From assembly GCA_023145375.1 (NCBI GenBank), contig JAGLDY010000057.1:1-42464 (forward strand): a DNA stretch of 42,464 nucleotides. Reading direction: 5' to 3'. This document shows, piece by piece, positions 1 through 8,826 of the stretch. Made by a program: the position numbers and the translations under genes. Under the pieces are notes generated by a model. The model made no database searches. It saw only the letters and a program-made list of their open reading frames with translations, and had not been told where the DNA came from. The number at the start of each line of letters is the position of its first letter. The stretch's first letter is position 1. Source of the DNA: Candidatus Sabulitectum sp. GTDB taxonomy: Bacteria; Fermentibacterota; Fermentibacteria; Fermentibacterales; JCC-6.

Positions 1-412
1 TCATAAGAAGGATAACATTAGCCATCACAAGAAGCTTGTAGCTGAAATCAACCACATCCTTCCACCACTCGTAGCTGGATGTTGAGATATACACTGTGGC
101 ATCCGGCTCCATTGCAGGGAGCAAGGCTCCATTTCCGGAGAGGTAATCTGAAAGATCATACTCTATATCCATACCATCGAATATGATCTTCACACAGGAG
201 AGATCAGCAGTTGAAGTGGGTCCACCAGCTGCGGAAATTGCATCACGCAGATCAGAATCCCATGGCACCAGGTGCATGCCCGGACTACGCACTTCTCCCC
301 ACACATTAACCTGCATCAATATCTCGTCTGAGTTGATTCCCGGAAGGGAGTAGTCCTCAACGGCCAGAGACATGGCTGCTATGGTAAAAACTATCAGGAT
401 GGATGCTCTCAC
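1..412 (-). CDS. SLBB-domain polysaccharide export-type protein (3' end outside window)
   Basis: This reading frame starts at a GTG (412-410) and runs off the left edge of the window, so about 137 codons are visible. The GTG overlaps the TGA stop of the upstream dehydrogenase as GTGA, which suggests translational coupling. The N-terminus is a signal-peptide-like stretch (MRASILIVFTIAAMSLA). It is followed by a segment of the type VNVWGEVRSPGMH and a sequence with LRDAISAAGGPT, characteristic of SLBB/soluble-ligand-binding beta-grasp domains in Wza-like polysaccharide export proteins. A hydrophobic segment near the window edge (KLLVMANVILLM) may be a C-terminal membrane anchor. Position behind two nucleotide-sugar dehydrogenases supports a role in capsule or exopolysaccharide export. 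The rest of the protein cannot be judged. Confidence 0.75.
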   Translation of the reverse strand, partial: MRASILIVFTIAAMSLAVEDYSLPGINSDEILMQVNVWGEVRSPGMHLVPWDSDLRDAISAAGGPTSTADLSCVKIIFDGMDIEYDLSDYLSGNGALLPAMEPDATVYISTSSYEWWKDVVDFSYKLLVMANVILLM

Positions 413-1728
413 GCCTTAAACACCTTCTCTTTTCCGTCCACCACATCAACACAGGCATTCCTGGTGTCAACCACGATATTACTGTTGCTTACTATCCATT
501 GGTAATCATAGCAGGCATGATTTGTTATGACAACTGCACAATCATATTCAGAGAGTTTCTCTTCAGAAATATCAACAGAAACAGGTTGAAGGTCGGTCTG
601 CCTGGTTGTGGGGGGTATCGACGGGATATAGGGATCATTGTATTCCACAATAGCCCCTCTTTCAACCAGCTTTGCCATTACTTTAAGAGCGGGAGTTTCA
701 CGATAATCATCGATGTCTGGTTTATAGGCCATTCCCAAAAGAAGGATCCTGCTTCCCTTGATAGATTTTTCTGCTGTATTCAAAGCATCGCAGATCCGAT
801 CCACCACATAAGCCGGCATCGATGTGTTTATCTCTCCGGCGAGTTCAATGAACTTGGTGGACATATCATATTCATGAGCCTTCCATGTGAGATAAAAAGG
901 ATCAATAGGAATACAATGTCCGCCCAATCCCGGTCCCGGGTAGAATGCGGTAAAGCCAAAAGGTTTTGTAGCGGCCGCGTCGATCACTTCCCATATATCA
1001 ATACCCATTCTGTGGGCCAGGACCTTCAGTTCATTCACCAGAGCGATGTTAACAGCTCTGTATGTGTTCTCGACTATCTTTGCCATCTCAGCCACTTCAG
1101 GCGAACTCACCGATACAACATTGTCTATGGCAAATTCATAAACGAATACACTCGCTTCAGTGCATTCCCTGGTAAGACCACCAACAAGTTTCGGTATTGT
1201 TCGGGTATTAAAGTTCTTGTTCCCGGGATCTTCCCTTTCGGGAGAAAATGCAATATGGAAATCAACTCCAGCCTTCAATCCGCCCTGTTCCAGAACAGGC
1301 ACCATGTCATTCCTTGTGGTACCTGGATATGTGGTGGATTCAAGGATCACAAGCTGCCCTTTTTGAAGGTACTTTGCGGTCTCCTCACATGAGTTCAGTA
1401 CATAGCTCAAGTCCGGGTCTCGACTGACTCCAAGGGGAGTGGGTACGGCAATGAGAATAGCATCTGCCCGGCTGAGAACCGAAAAGTCTGTGGACGGCTG
1501 AAAACGATCGGTTTTCATTGCAGAAGCTATCATACTGTCAGGAAAGTGCTTTAGGTAACTGTGATGTTCTTTAAGAAGCCTGGGTTTCTCAGGGTCTACA
1601 TCAACTCCCAGGACCTCACATCCACCCTGCGCGAACTCCATTGCCAGGGGAAGACCCACATACCCAAGACCTATTACACCGATAACCGGCTTCTCTCTGC
1701 CTGCCATTCTTTCTCTAAACGCACTCAT
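409..1728 (-). CDS. wbpA: UDP-N-acetylglucosamine 6-dehydrogenase-type nucleotide-sugar dehydrogenase
   Basis: The 439-residue protein belongs to the UDP-glucose/GDP-mannose dehydrogenase family, which oxidises C6 of a nucleotide sugar to the uronic acid in two NAD-dependent steps. The Rossmann motif GLGYVGLP lies near residues 20-27. The catalytic cysteine is Cys272 in the context GGHCIPIDPFYL, the form seen in WbpA/TviB/WecC enzymes acting on UDP-HexNAc rather than the GGSCFPKD form of UDP-glucose enzymes. The ATG is preceded by GAGG and lies 1 nt after the ugd stop, so the two genes are probably cotranscribed. The product would feed acidic amino-sugars into surface polysaccharide. The exact substrate (GlcNAc or ManNAc) is inferred from the motif only. 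Confidence 0.9.
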   Translation of the reverse strand: MSAFRERMAGREKPVIGVIGLGYVGLPLAMEFAQGGCEVLGVDVDPEKPRLLKEHHSYLKHFPDSMIASAMKTDRFQPSTDFSVLSRADAILIAVPTPLGVSRDPDLSYVLNSCEETAKYLQKGQLVILESTTYPGTTRNDMVPVLEQGGLKAGVDFHIAFSPEREDPGNKNFNTRTIPKLVGGLTRECTEASVFVYEFAIDNVVSVSSPEVAEMAKIVENTYRAVNIALVNELKVLAHRMGIDIWEVIDAAATKPFGFTAFYPGPGLGGHCIPIDPFYLTWKAHEYDMSTKFIELAGEINTSMPAYVVDRICDALNTAEKSIKGSRILLLGMAYKPDIDDYRETPALKVMAKLVERGAIVEYNDPYIPSIPPTTRQTDLQPVSVDISEEKLSEYDCAVVITNHACYDYQWIVSNSNIVVDTRNACVDVVDGKEKVFKA

Positions 1729-1729
1729 G

Positions 1730-3031
1730 TCAACCTCTTCCTATACCGTAATAAGTAAATCCTTTTGTAATCAGTTTCCCCGGATTCCAGATATTTCTTC
1801 CATCAAAGATCACCGGTCTGGTCAACAATGAGCTTATGCGGTCAAAATCAGGTTCTCTGAACTCCGTCCACTCTGTGATCAGCACAAGAGCATCCGAACC
1901 ATCAAGCGCTTCATAGCTGGAAGCTGTGTATTGAATAGAGTCCCCGAATACCGTTCTTGCATACTCGGTTGCCTCTGGATCATAGGCATTTACGCGGGCT
2001 CCCCTTGCAAGCAGCTCATTGATAATGACAATAGAGGGAGCATCCCGCATATCATCAGTATTGGGCTTGAAAGAGAGTCCCCATATCCCGAATGTCTTTC
2101 CTGTGAGGTCTTCTCCGAACTCTTCAGCAATTTTCCTGCCCATAATCTTCTTCTGCTTTATGTTAACTTCGGTAACTGCCTGTAGAATATCGAGATGGTA
2201 ACCGTATTCATCGGAAGTATGCCTCAAAGCTCTCACATCTTTAGGAAAACAGCTTCCACCGAAACCAACACCTGGGAATATGAAATGAGGTCCGATCCTG
2301 GAATCACTTCCAATACCTTTTCTTATATCCTTGATGTCTGCACCTGCAACATCGCACAGGTTGGCTATCTCGTTCATAAAGCTGATCTTGGTTGCAAGAA
2401 GACTGTTGGCTACATACTTGGTCAATTCTGCAGATTTGTTACTCATTATGTATATGGGGTTGTTTGTCCGCACAAATGGGGAGTAGAGTTCTCTCATTAT
2501 CTCTGCAACCTCTTCATTGCCTGTGCCGATAACGACCCTGTCCGGTTTCATAAAGTCGTCAATGGCAGCACCCTCTTTTAGAAACTCCGGATTACTTACC
2601 ACATCCACTCTGAAATCCGTATACTTTTTCACCTCTGCCCTGACAAGCTCTGAAGTACCCACAGGAACCGTACTCTTGTTGATAACGATCTTCCAGCTAT
2701 TCATGGCTTTTCCAATGTCAGCAGCCACCGCAAGCACATGTTTAAGGTCTGCACTGCCATCTTCCTCCGGTGGCGTTCCCACCGCAATGAGAATGATACT
2801 GCACTCTTTCACTGCTGCTGCAGTATCCGTGGAAAAAGAAAGCCTTTCTTCTCTGACGTTTCTATCGATCAGGACATCAAGACCCGGTTCATATATGGGT
2901 AGCTTGCCTTTTTTCAGATCTTCAATTTTCCTCTGATCGTTGTCAACACAGATTATTGTATTCCCCATTTCAGCAAGACACGCTGCTGCAACAAGACCAA
3001 CATATCCGCTTCCTACTACTGCTATTTTCAT
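1730..3031 (-). CDS. ugd: UDP-glucose 6-dehydrogenase
   Basis: The 433-residue protein converts UDP-glucose to UDP-glucuronate with NAD. It begins with the Rossmann motif GSGYVGL (residues 7-13). It has the family signature around SNPEFLKEG (about 146-154) and the catalytic Cys261 in GGSCFPKD. Length and motifs are those of the TuaD/Ugd group. It is the first gene of the transcript that continues into the second dehydrogenase and the SLBB export protein. GAGGGG upstream of the ATG is a good ribosome site, and a promoter is visible at 3066-3093. Two paralogous dehydrogenases with different active-site signatures in tandem imply that both a hexuronic acid and an N-acetylhexosaminuronic acid are made here. 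Confidence 0.95.
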   Translation of the reverse strand: MKIAVVGSGYVGLVAAACLAEMGNTIICVDNDQRKIEDLKKGKLPIYEPGLDVLIDRNVREERLSFSTDTAAAVKECSIILIAVGTPPEEDGSADLKHVLAVAADIGKAMNSWKIVINKSTVPVGTSELVRAEVKKYTDFRVDVVSNPEFLKEGAAIDDFMKPDRVVIGTGNEEVAEIMRELYSPFVRTNNPIYIMSNKSAELTKYVANSLLATKISFMNEIANLCDVAGADIKDIRKGIGSDSRIGPHFIFPGVGFGGSCFPKDVRALRHTSDEYGYHLDILQAVTEVNIKQKKIMGRKIAEEFGEDLTGKTFGIWGLSFKPNTDDMRDAPSIVIINELLARGARVNAYDPEATEYARTVFGDSIQYTASSYEALDGSDALVLITEWTEFREPDFDRISSLLTRPVIFDGRNIWNPGKLITKGFTYYGIGRG

Positions 3032-3065
3032 TAAAGAGCCCCTCTATACAAAAGTATATTAGATG

Positions 3066-3093
3066 ATAATATGACGATTTCAGCACTACTCAA
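3066..3093 (-). promoter_or_regulatory. Predicted sigma-70-type promoter of ugd operon
   Basis: On the minus strand a TTGAGT -35 box (3093-3088) and a TATTAT -10 box (3071-3066) are separated by 16 nt. Transcription would start near 3058, giving a leader of roughly 27 nt before the ugd ATG. The 103-nt gap between selB and ugd holds nothing else I can identify and no clear hairpin plus U-run. Confidence 0.55.
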
Positions 3094-3134
3094 CGGATGA
3101 GAATACGAAAAAACTGCTCTTCTGTAAAGTATCA

Positions 3135-5024
3135 TCATCCATAGCGGACAAGAAATCGGTTTTCCCCGTCTCTTCGAGTAAAACCTCTGTTGTCCATAAT
3201 CTCAGCCCACATGAGGGTTATCTTCCTGGAAACACCAAGGGCCTCCCTGAGTTCACCAAGACGGAAAGGTCGGTCATCAAAGGCTTTAGAAGCCATCTGT
3301 CTCACTTTTTCCAGGGTGTCCTCGGTGGAGATAAGTTCTCCCGAAAGATAGACGAGAAGATTTCGCTGCAGAAGAGCTTCAATGTCTTCTTTTCTTCTGC
3401 CTGGGAAAGGTAGTCTCACTCCTTTAATACCAGCTTTTCTCACATCAGACAGTATGTGTTCTGAAAGCTTGAGAGCATCTCCAGACGGTTGCGACGGAAA
3501 GTCACTGAGGCACAGAAAATCACCCCGCTTGAGAATTTTCTTCTCTTCCTGCAACCTGGTCAGGCAGAATCTTACAGTCCATACAGGAGTATCCGGTGGC
3601 AGTTTTCTTGCAAGATGGGAGGAAGGAAGCCCGATGCTTAAAGGAATGTTACGGTGAACCATCCTGATGCTTCCCAGAATTTTTCTTTCTAAAGCTTCAA
3701 CTGCAACTTTCAATATCAGTCTGCCTGTTTTTCCCTCACCTGCTGACAACACTCTGTCCTGCTCAATAAGTGACTGGGCAGCTTTTTCAAAATCCACAGG
3801 TTCCGAACCTGTTTTCCTGGTAAAATCAGCTGCTTCAATGAAATATCCTGGAGCATCTTCCATGGTTTCAAAGAGAAGGTCTTCAAGATCACCATGAGAA
3901 AGCAGGTCAAGATGGGACAACCTTGCTTCTCTGAACCGGGACCGGACCTTCTGTGTACCGGTATCGAGTATTATGCCGCCTCCAATGGTAACAACCGGAG
4001 AGTACCTTCTTATTACAAACCTGTCTCCCGGCATTGCGACAACGGGATGTTCAAGTTGGAAATGTACATAACCGGTCTCACCGCGAAGAAGCGGCTTACC
4101 TTCAACTGGAATTGCTCTGGCCATAACCTCGGCAGTACCAACATGAAATCTGATTCTCTGCCGGATCATAAGATCAAAACTCCGCTGAAGCATTGTACAG
4201 ATCGTATCAAGACTGTTCAGGGTTTTGAGAAAACCAACTTCTCCCACTACGCTTCCCCTGTGAACATCTTCCTTGTGAACACCTGTAAGATTAAGTGCTA
4301 TCCTGTCACCGGCTTCACCGGAAAGGGCTTTTCTCTGTTCATTCACACCAAGCTCTCTCACCCGGAAGGTCTTACCCACAGGTCGGATCTCAACTGAATC
4401 TCCAAGATTGACCTTTCCTGAAAGACCTGTACCGCATACGATGGTACCAAATCCTTTTAGTGTGAATATCCTGTCAACAGGCATTCTGAACCTGCCATCG
4501 GAACTTTTCCTTTCAATGGAAACAGCCATATCAATAATTGCTTTCTTGAGCTCCTTCATTCCAAATCCGGTTTTTGCAGAAACTCTCATTATCGGAGAAC
4601 TTTCAGCCGGTGTTCCCAGCAGGGCTTCCCTGACCTCTTCTTCTGCAAGTTCTATGAGATCATCATCAACAAGATCACACTTTGATAATGCTACAATTCC
4701 ATTGTTAACCTCAAGAAGCCTGAGTATATCAAGGTGTTCCACGGTCTGGGGCATAACACCCTCATCTGCAGATACAACCAGCAGAAAACTGTCAACAGTA
4801 GATACTCCGGCAACCATAGTTTTTACAAACTTCTCATGACCAGGAACATCAATGAAAGATACTGATTCACCGTCCACTGTTTCCAGGAATACATAACCAA
4901 GCTCAATGGTTATTCCCCTGGCTTTCTCCTCCTTCAACCTGTCAGGGTCTACCCCGGTAAGAGCCAGCATGAGACTGCTCTTACCGTGATCTATGTGCCC
5001 GGCTGTTCCAATGATCACGCCCAT
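3135..5024 (-). CDS. selB: Selenocysteine-specific elongation factor SelB
   Basis: SelB is the GTPase that carries Sec-tRNA(Sec) to the ribosome at UGA codons marked by a SECIS hairpin. The 629-residue protein has the G1 loop GHIDHGKS (residues 9-16), a G2 region RGITIE (36-41), G3 DVPGHEKF (59-66) and G4 SKCD (114-117). EF-Tu-like beta-barrel domains follow, then a long C-terminal region ending in winged-helix sequence (LMWAEIMDNRGFTRRDG), as expected for the SECIS-binding part. The ATG overlaps the end of selA by 10 nt, so the pair is one translationally coupled operon. No tRNA-Sec gene or selD is visible in the window. Confidence 0.96.
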   Translation of the reverse strand: MGVIIGTAGHIDHGKSSLMLALTGVDPDRLKEEKARGITIELGYVFLETVDGESVSFIDVPGHEKFVKTMVAGVSTVDSFLLVVSADEGVMPQTVEHLDILRLLEVNNGIVALSKCDLVDDDLIELAEEEVREALLGTPAESSPIMRVSAKTGFGMKELKKAIIDMAVSIERKSSDGRFRMPVDRIFTLKGFGTIVCGTGLSGKVNLGDSVEIRPVGKTFRVRELGVNEQRKALSGEAGDRIALNLTGVHKEDVHRGSVVGEVGFLKTLNSLDTICTMLQRSFDLMIRQRIRFHVGTAEVMARAIPVEGKPLLRGETGYVHFQLEHPVVAMPGDRFVIRRYSPVVTIGGGIILDTGTQKVRSRFREARLSHLDLLSHGDLEDLLFETMEDAPGYFIEAADFTRKTGSEPVDFEKAAQSLIEQDRVLSAGEGKTGRLILKVAVEALERKILGSIRMVHRNIPLSIGLPSSHLARKLPPDTPVWTVRFCLTRLQEEKKILKRGDFLCLSDFPSQPSGDALKLSEHILSDVRKAGIKGVRLPFPGRRKEDIEALLQRNLLVYLSGELISTEDTLEKVRQMASKAFDDRPFRLGELREALGVSRKITLMWAEIMDNRGFTRRDGENRFLVRYG

Positions 5025-6397
5025 AACTCAGCAAGCCTCTTCTCTATCAGTGTGGCAAGCTCTGTATCTTCCGCCTCTGCGACCGCTCTCAGGTCAAACT
5101 TGATACCCCCCTCTTCCACTCTGGCCGCCACAGCCGGGCTGGAAAGACGAAGTAATTTCAGTAGAAGTTCCGGGTCGGGACAAGAAAGAGAGATGCCGGC
5201 AGACGGGATAGCGTAGTCGGGAAGACTGCCGCTTCCCACAAAACTGCTCATTTCCTCGACTGTCATCCTGCAGTTGGACGGGATAGAAACTGAACCGATC
5301 AAAGCCTCTGATCTTACCTTAAGCTCCTCTGGTTTTCTGGAGAACGAGTGGTACACCGGATGATTTGCAGCTATGTACTCATCATCTTCCAGAAAAACAC
5401 GAAGAGAAGCCTCTATTGCTGCAATAGTCAATTTACCAACCCTGAGTGCTCTGGCGAGCGGGTGTTTTTTGATTTTTGCCAGATATTCCCTGCTGCCGAG
5501 GATCACCCCTGCCTGAGGGCCTCCTATGAGTTTGTCTCCCGAACAGGTCACAACGTCTGCGCCTGCTTCAATACTGTGAATGATAGTGGGTTCAGATGGA
5601 ATACCAAATCTGCTCAGGGGGATCATGCTTCCAGCTCCAAGATCATCTATTACAGGGATACCTCTCTCTCTGCCCAATTTGACCAGATCCTCCAGGTCAA
5701 CCTCGCTGGTGAAACCCTTGATCAGATAGTTGGACGGGTGCACTCTGAGGATTGCTGCGGTCTCTTCTGTGATAGCATTCTCATAATCCCTGAGATGAGT
5801 TCGATTGGTACAACCCACCTCAACCATGATACAGCCACTCTGCTTCATTACATCAGGGATGCGAAAAGCTCCGCCTATTTCCACCAGCTGCCCCCGGGAA
5901 ACAATGACTTCCTTCCCGGTAGCCATGGCAGAAAGAACCAGGAGAGTCGCGCCTGCATTGTTGTTGGCAAGTGTTGCCGCCTCAGCCCCTGTGAGTTCTG
6001 TTATCAGCTCTTCAATATGATTGTCTCTGTTGCCTCTTTTGCCGGTCTCCCGGTTCCACTGAAGAACGGAATATCCTCTGGCGACCCTGCTCACCGCTTC
6101 CACAGCAGCAGGTGGAAGGCTTGCCCGCCCAATGGCCGTGTGAAGAACTACTCCAGTGGCGTTAATGACCCTTTCCATGGTTGGCCTTGCGGAAGCTTTC
6201 CCCAGATTGACGCACTTTTCCACCACAGACTCTACAGAAGGGAGTTCTCCCCCGTCCATTACGCACTCTCTCGCCCAGAGTATTCCCCTTCGAGCGGCTT
6301 CTTTTATCTCGGATGGTGTCGATCCTGAAAGCTTTTCAGTAATTTCAGGAATTATCTCATGAACTGCAGGAAGGTTCCTAAGTGATTCTATTCCCAT
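5015..6397 (-). CDS. selA: L-seryl-tRNA(Sec) selenium transferase
   Basis: SelA is the PLP enzyme that converts Ser-tRNA(Sec) to Sec-tRNA(Sec) using selenophosphate, the bacterial one-step route. The 460-residue length is typical. The PLP lysine is Lys289 in the diagnostic context SGDKLIGGPQAG, and the region around VINATGVVLHTAIGR (about 77-91) matches the family N-terminal block. The ATG is preceded by GGAGA about 6 nt upstream. It is the first gene of selA-selB; the 76 nt upstream contain only weak promoter-like matches. Its presence commits the organism to selenoprotein synthesis unless the pathway is decaying, and both genes look intact. Confidence 0.97.
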   Translation of the reverse strand: MGIESLRNLPAVHEIIPEITEKLSGSTPSEIKEAARRGILWARECVMDGGELPSVESVVEKCVNLGKASARPTMERVINATGVVLHTAIGRASLPPAAVEAVSRVARGYSVLQWNRETGKRGNRDNHIEELITELTGAEAATLANNNAGATLLVLSAMATGKEVIVSRGQLVEIGGAFRIPDVMKQSGCIMVEVGCTNRTHLRDYENAITEETAAILRVHPSNYLIKGFTSEVDLEDLVKLGRERGIPVIDDLGAGSMIPLSRFGIPSEPTIIHSIEAGADVVTCSGDKLIGGPQAGVILGSREYLAKIKKHPLARALRVGKLTIAAIEASLRVFLEDDEYIAANHPVYHSFSRKPEELKVRSEALIGSVSIPSNCRMTVEEMSSFVGSGSLPDYAIPSAGISLSCPDPELLLKLLRLSSPAVAARVEEGGIKFDLRAVAEAEDTELATLIEKRLAELWA

Positions 6398-6468
6398 GCT
6401 GTCTCCAAATCAGAAGAGTACATCACAATACTTCAACCATGAAGAATAGAACGAAAACAAAAATTGAG

Positions 6469-6481
6469 CAAGGCTACCTTG
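6469..6481 (-). terminator. Weak terminator-like hairpin after secreted deacetylase-like gene
   Basis: On the minus strand CAAGG-TAG-CCTTG forms a 5-bp stem that includes the stop codon of the gene. A T-rich stretch (TTTTTGTTTT) begins 5 nt further downstream. The stem is short and the spacing to the U-run is imperfect, so this is only a possible terminator before selA. Confidence 0.3.
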
Positions 6482-8669
6482 TTGTAACCACAGTTCGGGC
6501 GGAAGCCATAATATCCCCTGATGAGACAGTTACAAAGTAAACTCCAGAAGGTAGAGGTCTGGAAAAGCTGACTGTGCAGGGAGAACCGCTGAATATTTCA
6601 TTCTGTGAAGAAATGACTCGTCCGGTAATGTCGAGTACCTGCACATTAAATGCCCTTCCCGGTGGAATGCCTGTAACATTCACACTAAGGTTCTCACCAC
6701 TACATGGGCTCTGCAGGCTGATGGCAAGGGCAAGGGTTTCTTCCCTGTCTCCATTCTCAATTCCGAGAGGGTCGATTGTAATGGAGACAGTATGCTCCCC
6801 ATACCCGGTTTCCGGTATTACTGAGAAGAGTCTTCCTCCACTGCGAAGTTCCCATGGCACAGCCGTTCCATCCAGTGTAACTGACAGTACTTCATCAGCA
6901 GGGTCCAGTGCTGCGCATACGGTGAGTCCTTCAGGGATGTTTCCTGTTAGTTCCAATTCCAGCACACTTCCACTGCCATCAATGGAGTTCACTCTGATGT
7001 TAAAGCAATCTTCAAGGTAATTACCATACTCCTCAGGAAACAACCACAGGAAGTTATCGTAGTCAGTCTCCATGGAGGTGAGAATACTGTCTATTCTGGC
7101 GTAGGCCTCCGGTGACCACGAACCCCCTGAAACTGCCAGCATGCTTATGGGATGGCAACCGAGCAGTCCGAATTTACCCTTTTCCATTATCTCGGAAAGC
7201 CACTCGGTGGGGTACATCATCTGATAATCCCCCCACCAGACAGAATTGGAACCCCATATCCTGCCGTTGGGAGTCTGGTATCTGCTGATCCACTGGTTAA
7301 CAAATGGCTTCCCGGCAAACCAGTCGATCATTCTCCATCCATTGCAGTAGAAAGTAAAACCGTGATCTATTATGGCCTGAAGGCCACTAAGTGATGTCCT
7401 GTGACCCGGGTACCTCAGAACACGGACAAGGCTGGTATCAAGACCGCAGGCATTCAGGTCCTGAAAGACCATTCGAAATCTCTCCTGGTGTTCAAGTGGC
7501 TCGTATGTGATGAATTCATGATATTCACCATAGGATGAATCAGGGTTGGGAGTGTGATGATATCCATGACTTCCCATTCTTACCCTGTCCGCCCAGGGAT
7601 AGACATCATCCTGGATGTTCCTCAGCCACTGCAGGTACTCCGGAGCAGCCTCAGTGGGAAACCGCCACGTCCCGTGCCAGTGTGACCAGCTGTCCTCGTA
7701 TCCAGGTTCAAACCAGACAGAATCCCTGTTTGGCGTAAGAATTGCGTCAGGGATCAACAACCAGTTCATCTTCATTTCCTGGTGGGTATCCAGAAGACTG
7801 ATCAACCCTGCACTGACAGCTTCATCCCCGCTGGATGTCTCTGAAAACCCCCAGATGTATCCTTGATCGGGATGAACAAATGTCAGTTCATCAAGCATCC
7901 ATGCAGAAGAACGCTCTGCTCCTTCAGGGTGGCCTCCAATAAAAACGGGAGCGAAATGTTCATCCATGGAGAAACGAATAAAATACTCATCAACCTGGCC
8001 CGCCCCCACTATGGAGTGAAGTACCGGTCCCATAGCATTCTCCCTGGGATTCTCCGTGTCCAGAACCCTTACAGACATGTATGGATTGTCACCGTCATCG
8101 TTAACAACTGCAATACCCTTTGCTGTATTCGGCAATACAAAAATAGCGTCTGGATTGTCCCCATCTGTAAGCTTAAACAGCTGATCTCCTGAAAACCTCT
8201 GAAACCCGGTACTTCCATTCAATGGGAATACCTCGTCAACAACTGTCTGGTTGGATATCTCAATACCGTCCCAGCCTGCTATGTAAAAATCTATTTCAAG
8301 TGGATCCCAGAATTCAACGTCCTGCAGATACTCAAACCTGTAGCTGATCTCGAGGCCGCGGTCCACAACCACATAAGTAACTGTGAGATCAAGTGGCAGA
8401 GAAGACTGTCCATCAGTAAAATGGTCTGTATGAAAAATCAGAGATGTATCATTCACCGCAGTTATATCACCATCTGCAGGTATCCATGTATCGGAATTGA
8501 TACCGGAGAATTGTCCCGATCCGGCAATCTGAACCCCAGTCCAGTTGTCTTTGAAATAAGATACGGAGCCTGCACGGACTGTCTGAGTTTGATCAGTAAC
8601 ACCCACGGACACCAGCTGATTTCCTATATAGAATACTGTACTGATAAGGCTCAGGAAAAGAATAGACAT
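6474..8669 (-). CDS. Secreted NodB/polysaccharide-deacetylase-like protein with C-terminal sorting domain
   Basis: I place the start at ATG 8669 because AGGAGG (8681-8676) lies 6 nt upstream; a longer frame from 8690 would bury that site. The protein has 731 residues. Its N-terminus is a signal-peptide-like hydrophobic stretch (MSILFLSLISTVFYIG). The first 250 residues are beta-rich and unrecognised. The middle carries features of the glycoside hydrolase/deacetylase beta-alpha fold: GSHGYHH (HxxH-like), RYPGHR and GLLGCHP. The Asp pair of the usual first deacetylase motif (TFDDG) is not visible, so activity is uncertain. The last ~80 residues (LDITGRVISS ... LPSGVYFVTV) match the type A C-terminal sorting domain of type IX-like secretion in FCB bacteria. 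It is probably a surface or secreted carbohydrate-active protein. Confidence 0.75.
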   Translation of the reverse strand: MSILFLSLISTVFYIGNQLVSVGVTDQTQTVRAGSVSYFKDNWTGVQIAGSGQFSGINSDTWIPADGDITAVNDTSLIFHTDHFTDGQSSLPLDLTVTYVVVDRGLEISYRFEYLQDVEFWDPLEIDFYIAGWDGIEISNQTVVDEVFPLNGSTGFQRFSGDQLFKLTDGDNPDAIFVLPNTAKGIAVVNDDGDNPYMSVRVLDTENPRENAMGPVLHSIVGAGQVDEYFIRFSMDEHFAPVFIGGHPEGAERSSAWMLDELTFVHPDQGYIWGFSETSSGDEAVSAGLISLLDTHQEMKMNWLLIPDAILTPNRDSVWFEPGYEDSWSHWHGTWRFPTEAAPEYLQWLRNIQDDVYPWADRVRMGSHGYHHTPNPDSSYGEYHEFITYEPLEHQERFRMVFQDLNACGLDTSLVRVLRYPGHRTSLSGLQAIIDHGFTFYCNGWRMIDWFAGKPFVNQWISRYQTPNGRIWGSNSVWWGDYQMMYPTEWLSEIMEKGKFGLLGCHPISMLAVSGGSWSPEAYARIDSILTSMETDYDNFLWLFPEEYGNYLEDCFNIRVNSIDGSGSVLELELTGNIPEGLTVCAALDPADEVLSVTLDGTAVPWELRSGGRLFSVIPETGYGEHTVSITIDPLGIENGDREETLALAISLQSPCSGENLSVNVTGIPPGRAFNVQVLDITGRVISSQNEIFSGSPCTVSFSRPLPSGVYFVTVSSGDIMASARTVVTTR

Positions 8670-8707
8670 TTTTAACCTCCTGTAGAACATGCACTCTGAT
8701 GCAGCAA

Positions 8708-8736
8708 AATATCCTGAATTAATCTCCAGGAGTCAA
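8708..8736 (-). promoter_or_regulatory. Predicted promoter of secreted deacetylase-like gene
   Basis: A TTGACT -35 box (8736-8731) and a GATATT -10 box (8713-8708) with 17-nt spacing lie on the minus strand, 39 nt upstream of the chosen ATG. The AGGAGG ribosome site falls between promoter and start, which fits a short leader. Confidence 0.5.
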
Positions 8737-8777
8737 CCGGTGTATGTTATTAATACAATACTAATTCAGTAGTTTTA

Positions 8778-8803
8778 GGGGCCACCGATCTTGCAGTGAC
8801 CCC
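8778..8803 (-). terminator. Stem-loop at end of rnf operon
   Basis: GGGGTCAC and GTGGCCCC (minus strand) pair as an 8-bp stem with one G-T pair and a 10-nt loop, 23 nt downstream of the rnfB stop. It is followed by TAAAAC rather than a U-run. It may be a 3'-end stabilising hairpin or a factor-assisted terminator rather than a classical intrinsic terminator. Confidence 0.4.
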
Positions 8804-8826
8804 AAACGATCTGAATGTCAATTATC

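Noticed and set aside
403..1392. Long open frame on the plus strand opposite the wbpA-type gene
   Set aside because: It lies wholly antisense to a clear dehydrogenase, and its translation shows no recognisable domain.
5348..6328. Long plus-strand open frame opposite selA
   Set aside because: Antisense to an unmistakable selA; the translation is cysteine- and histidine-rich without motif structure.
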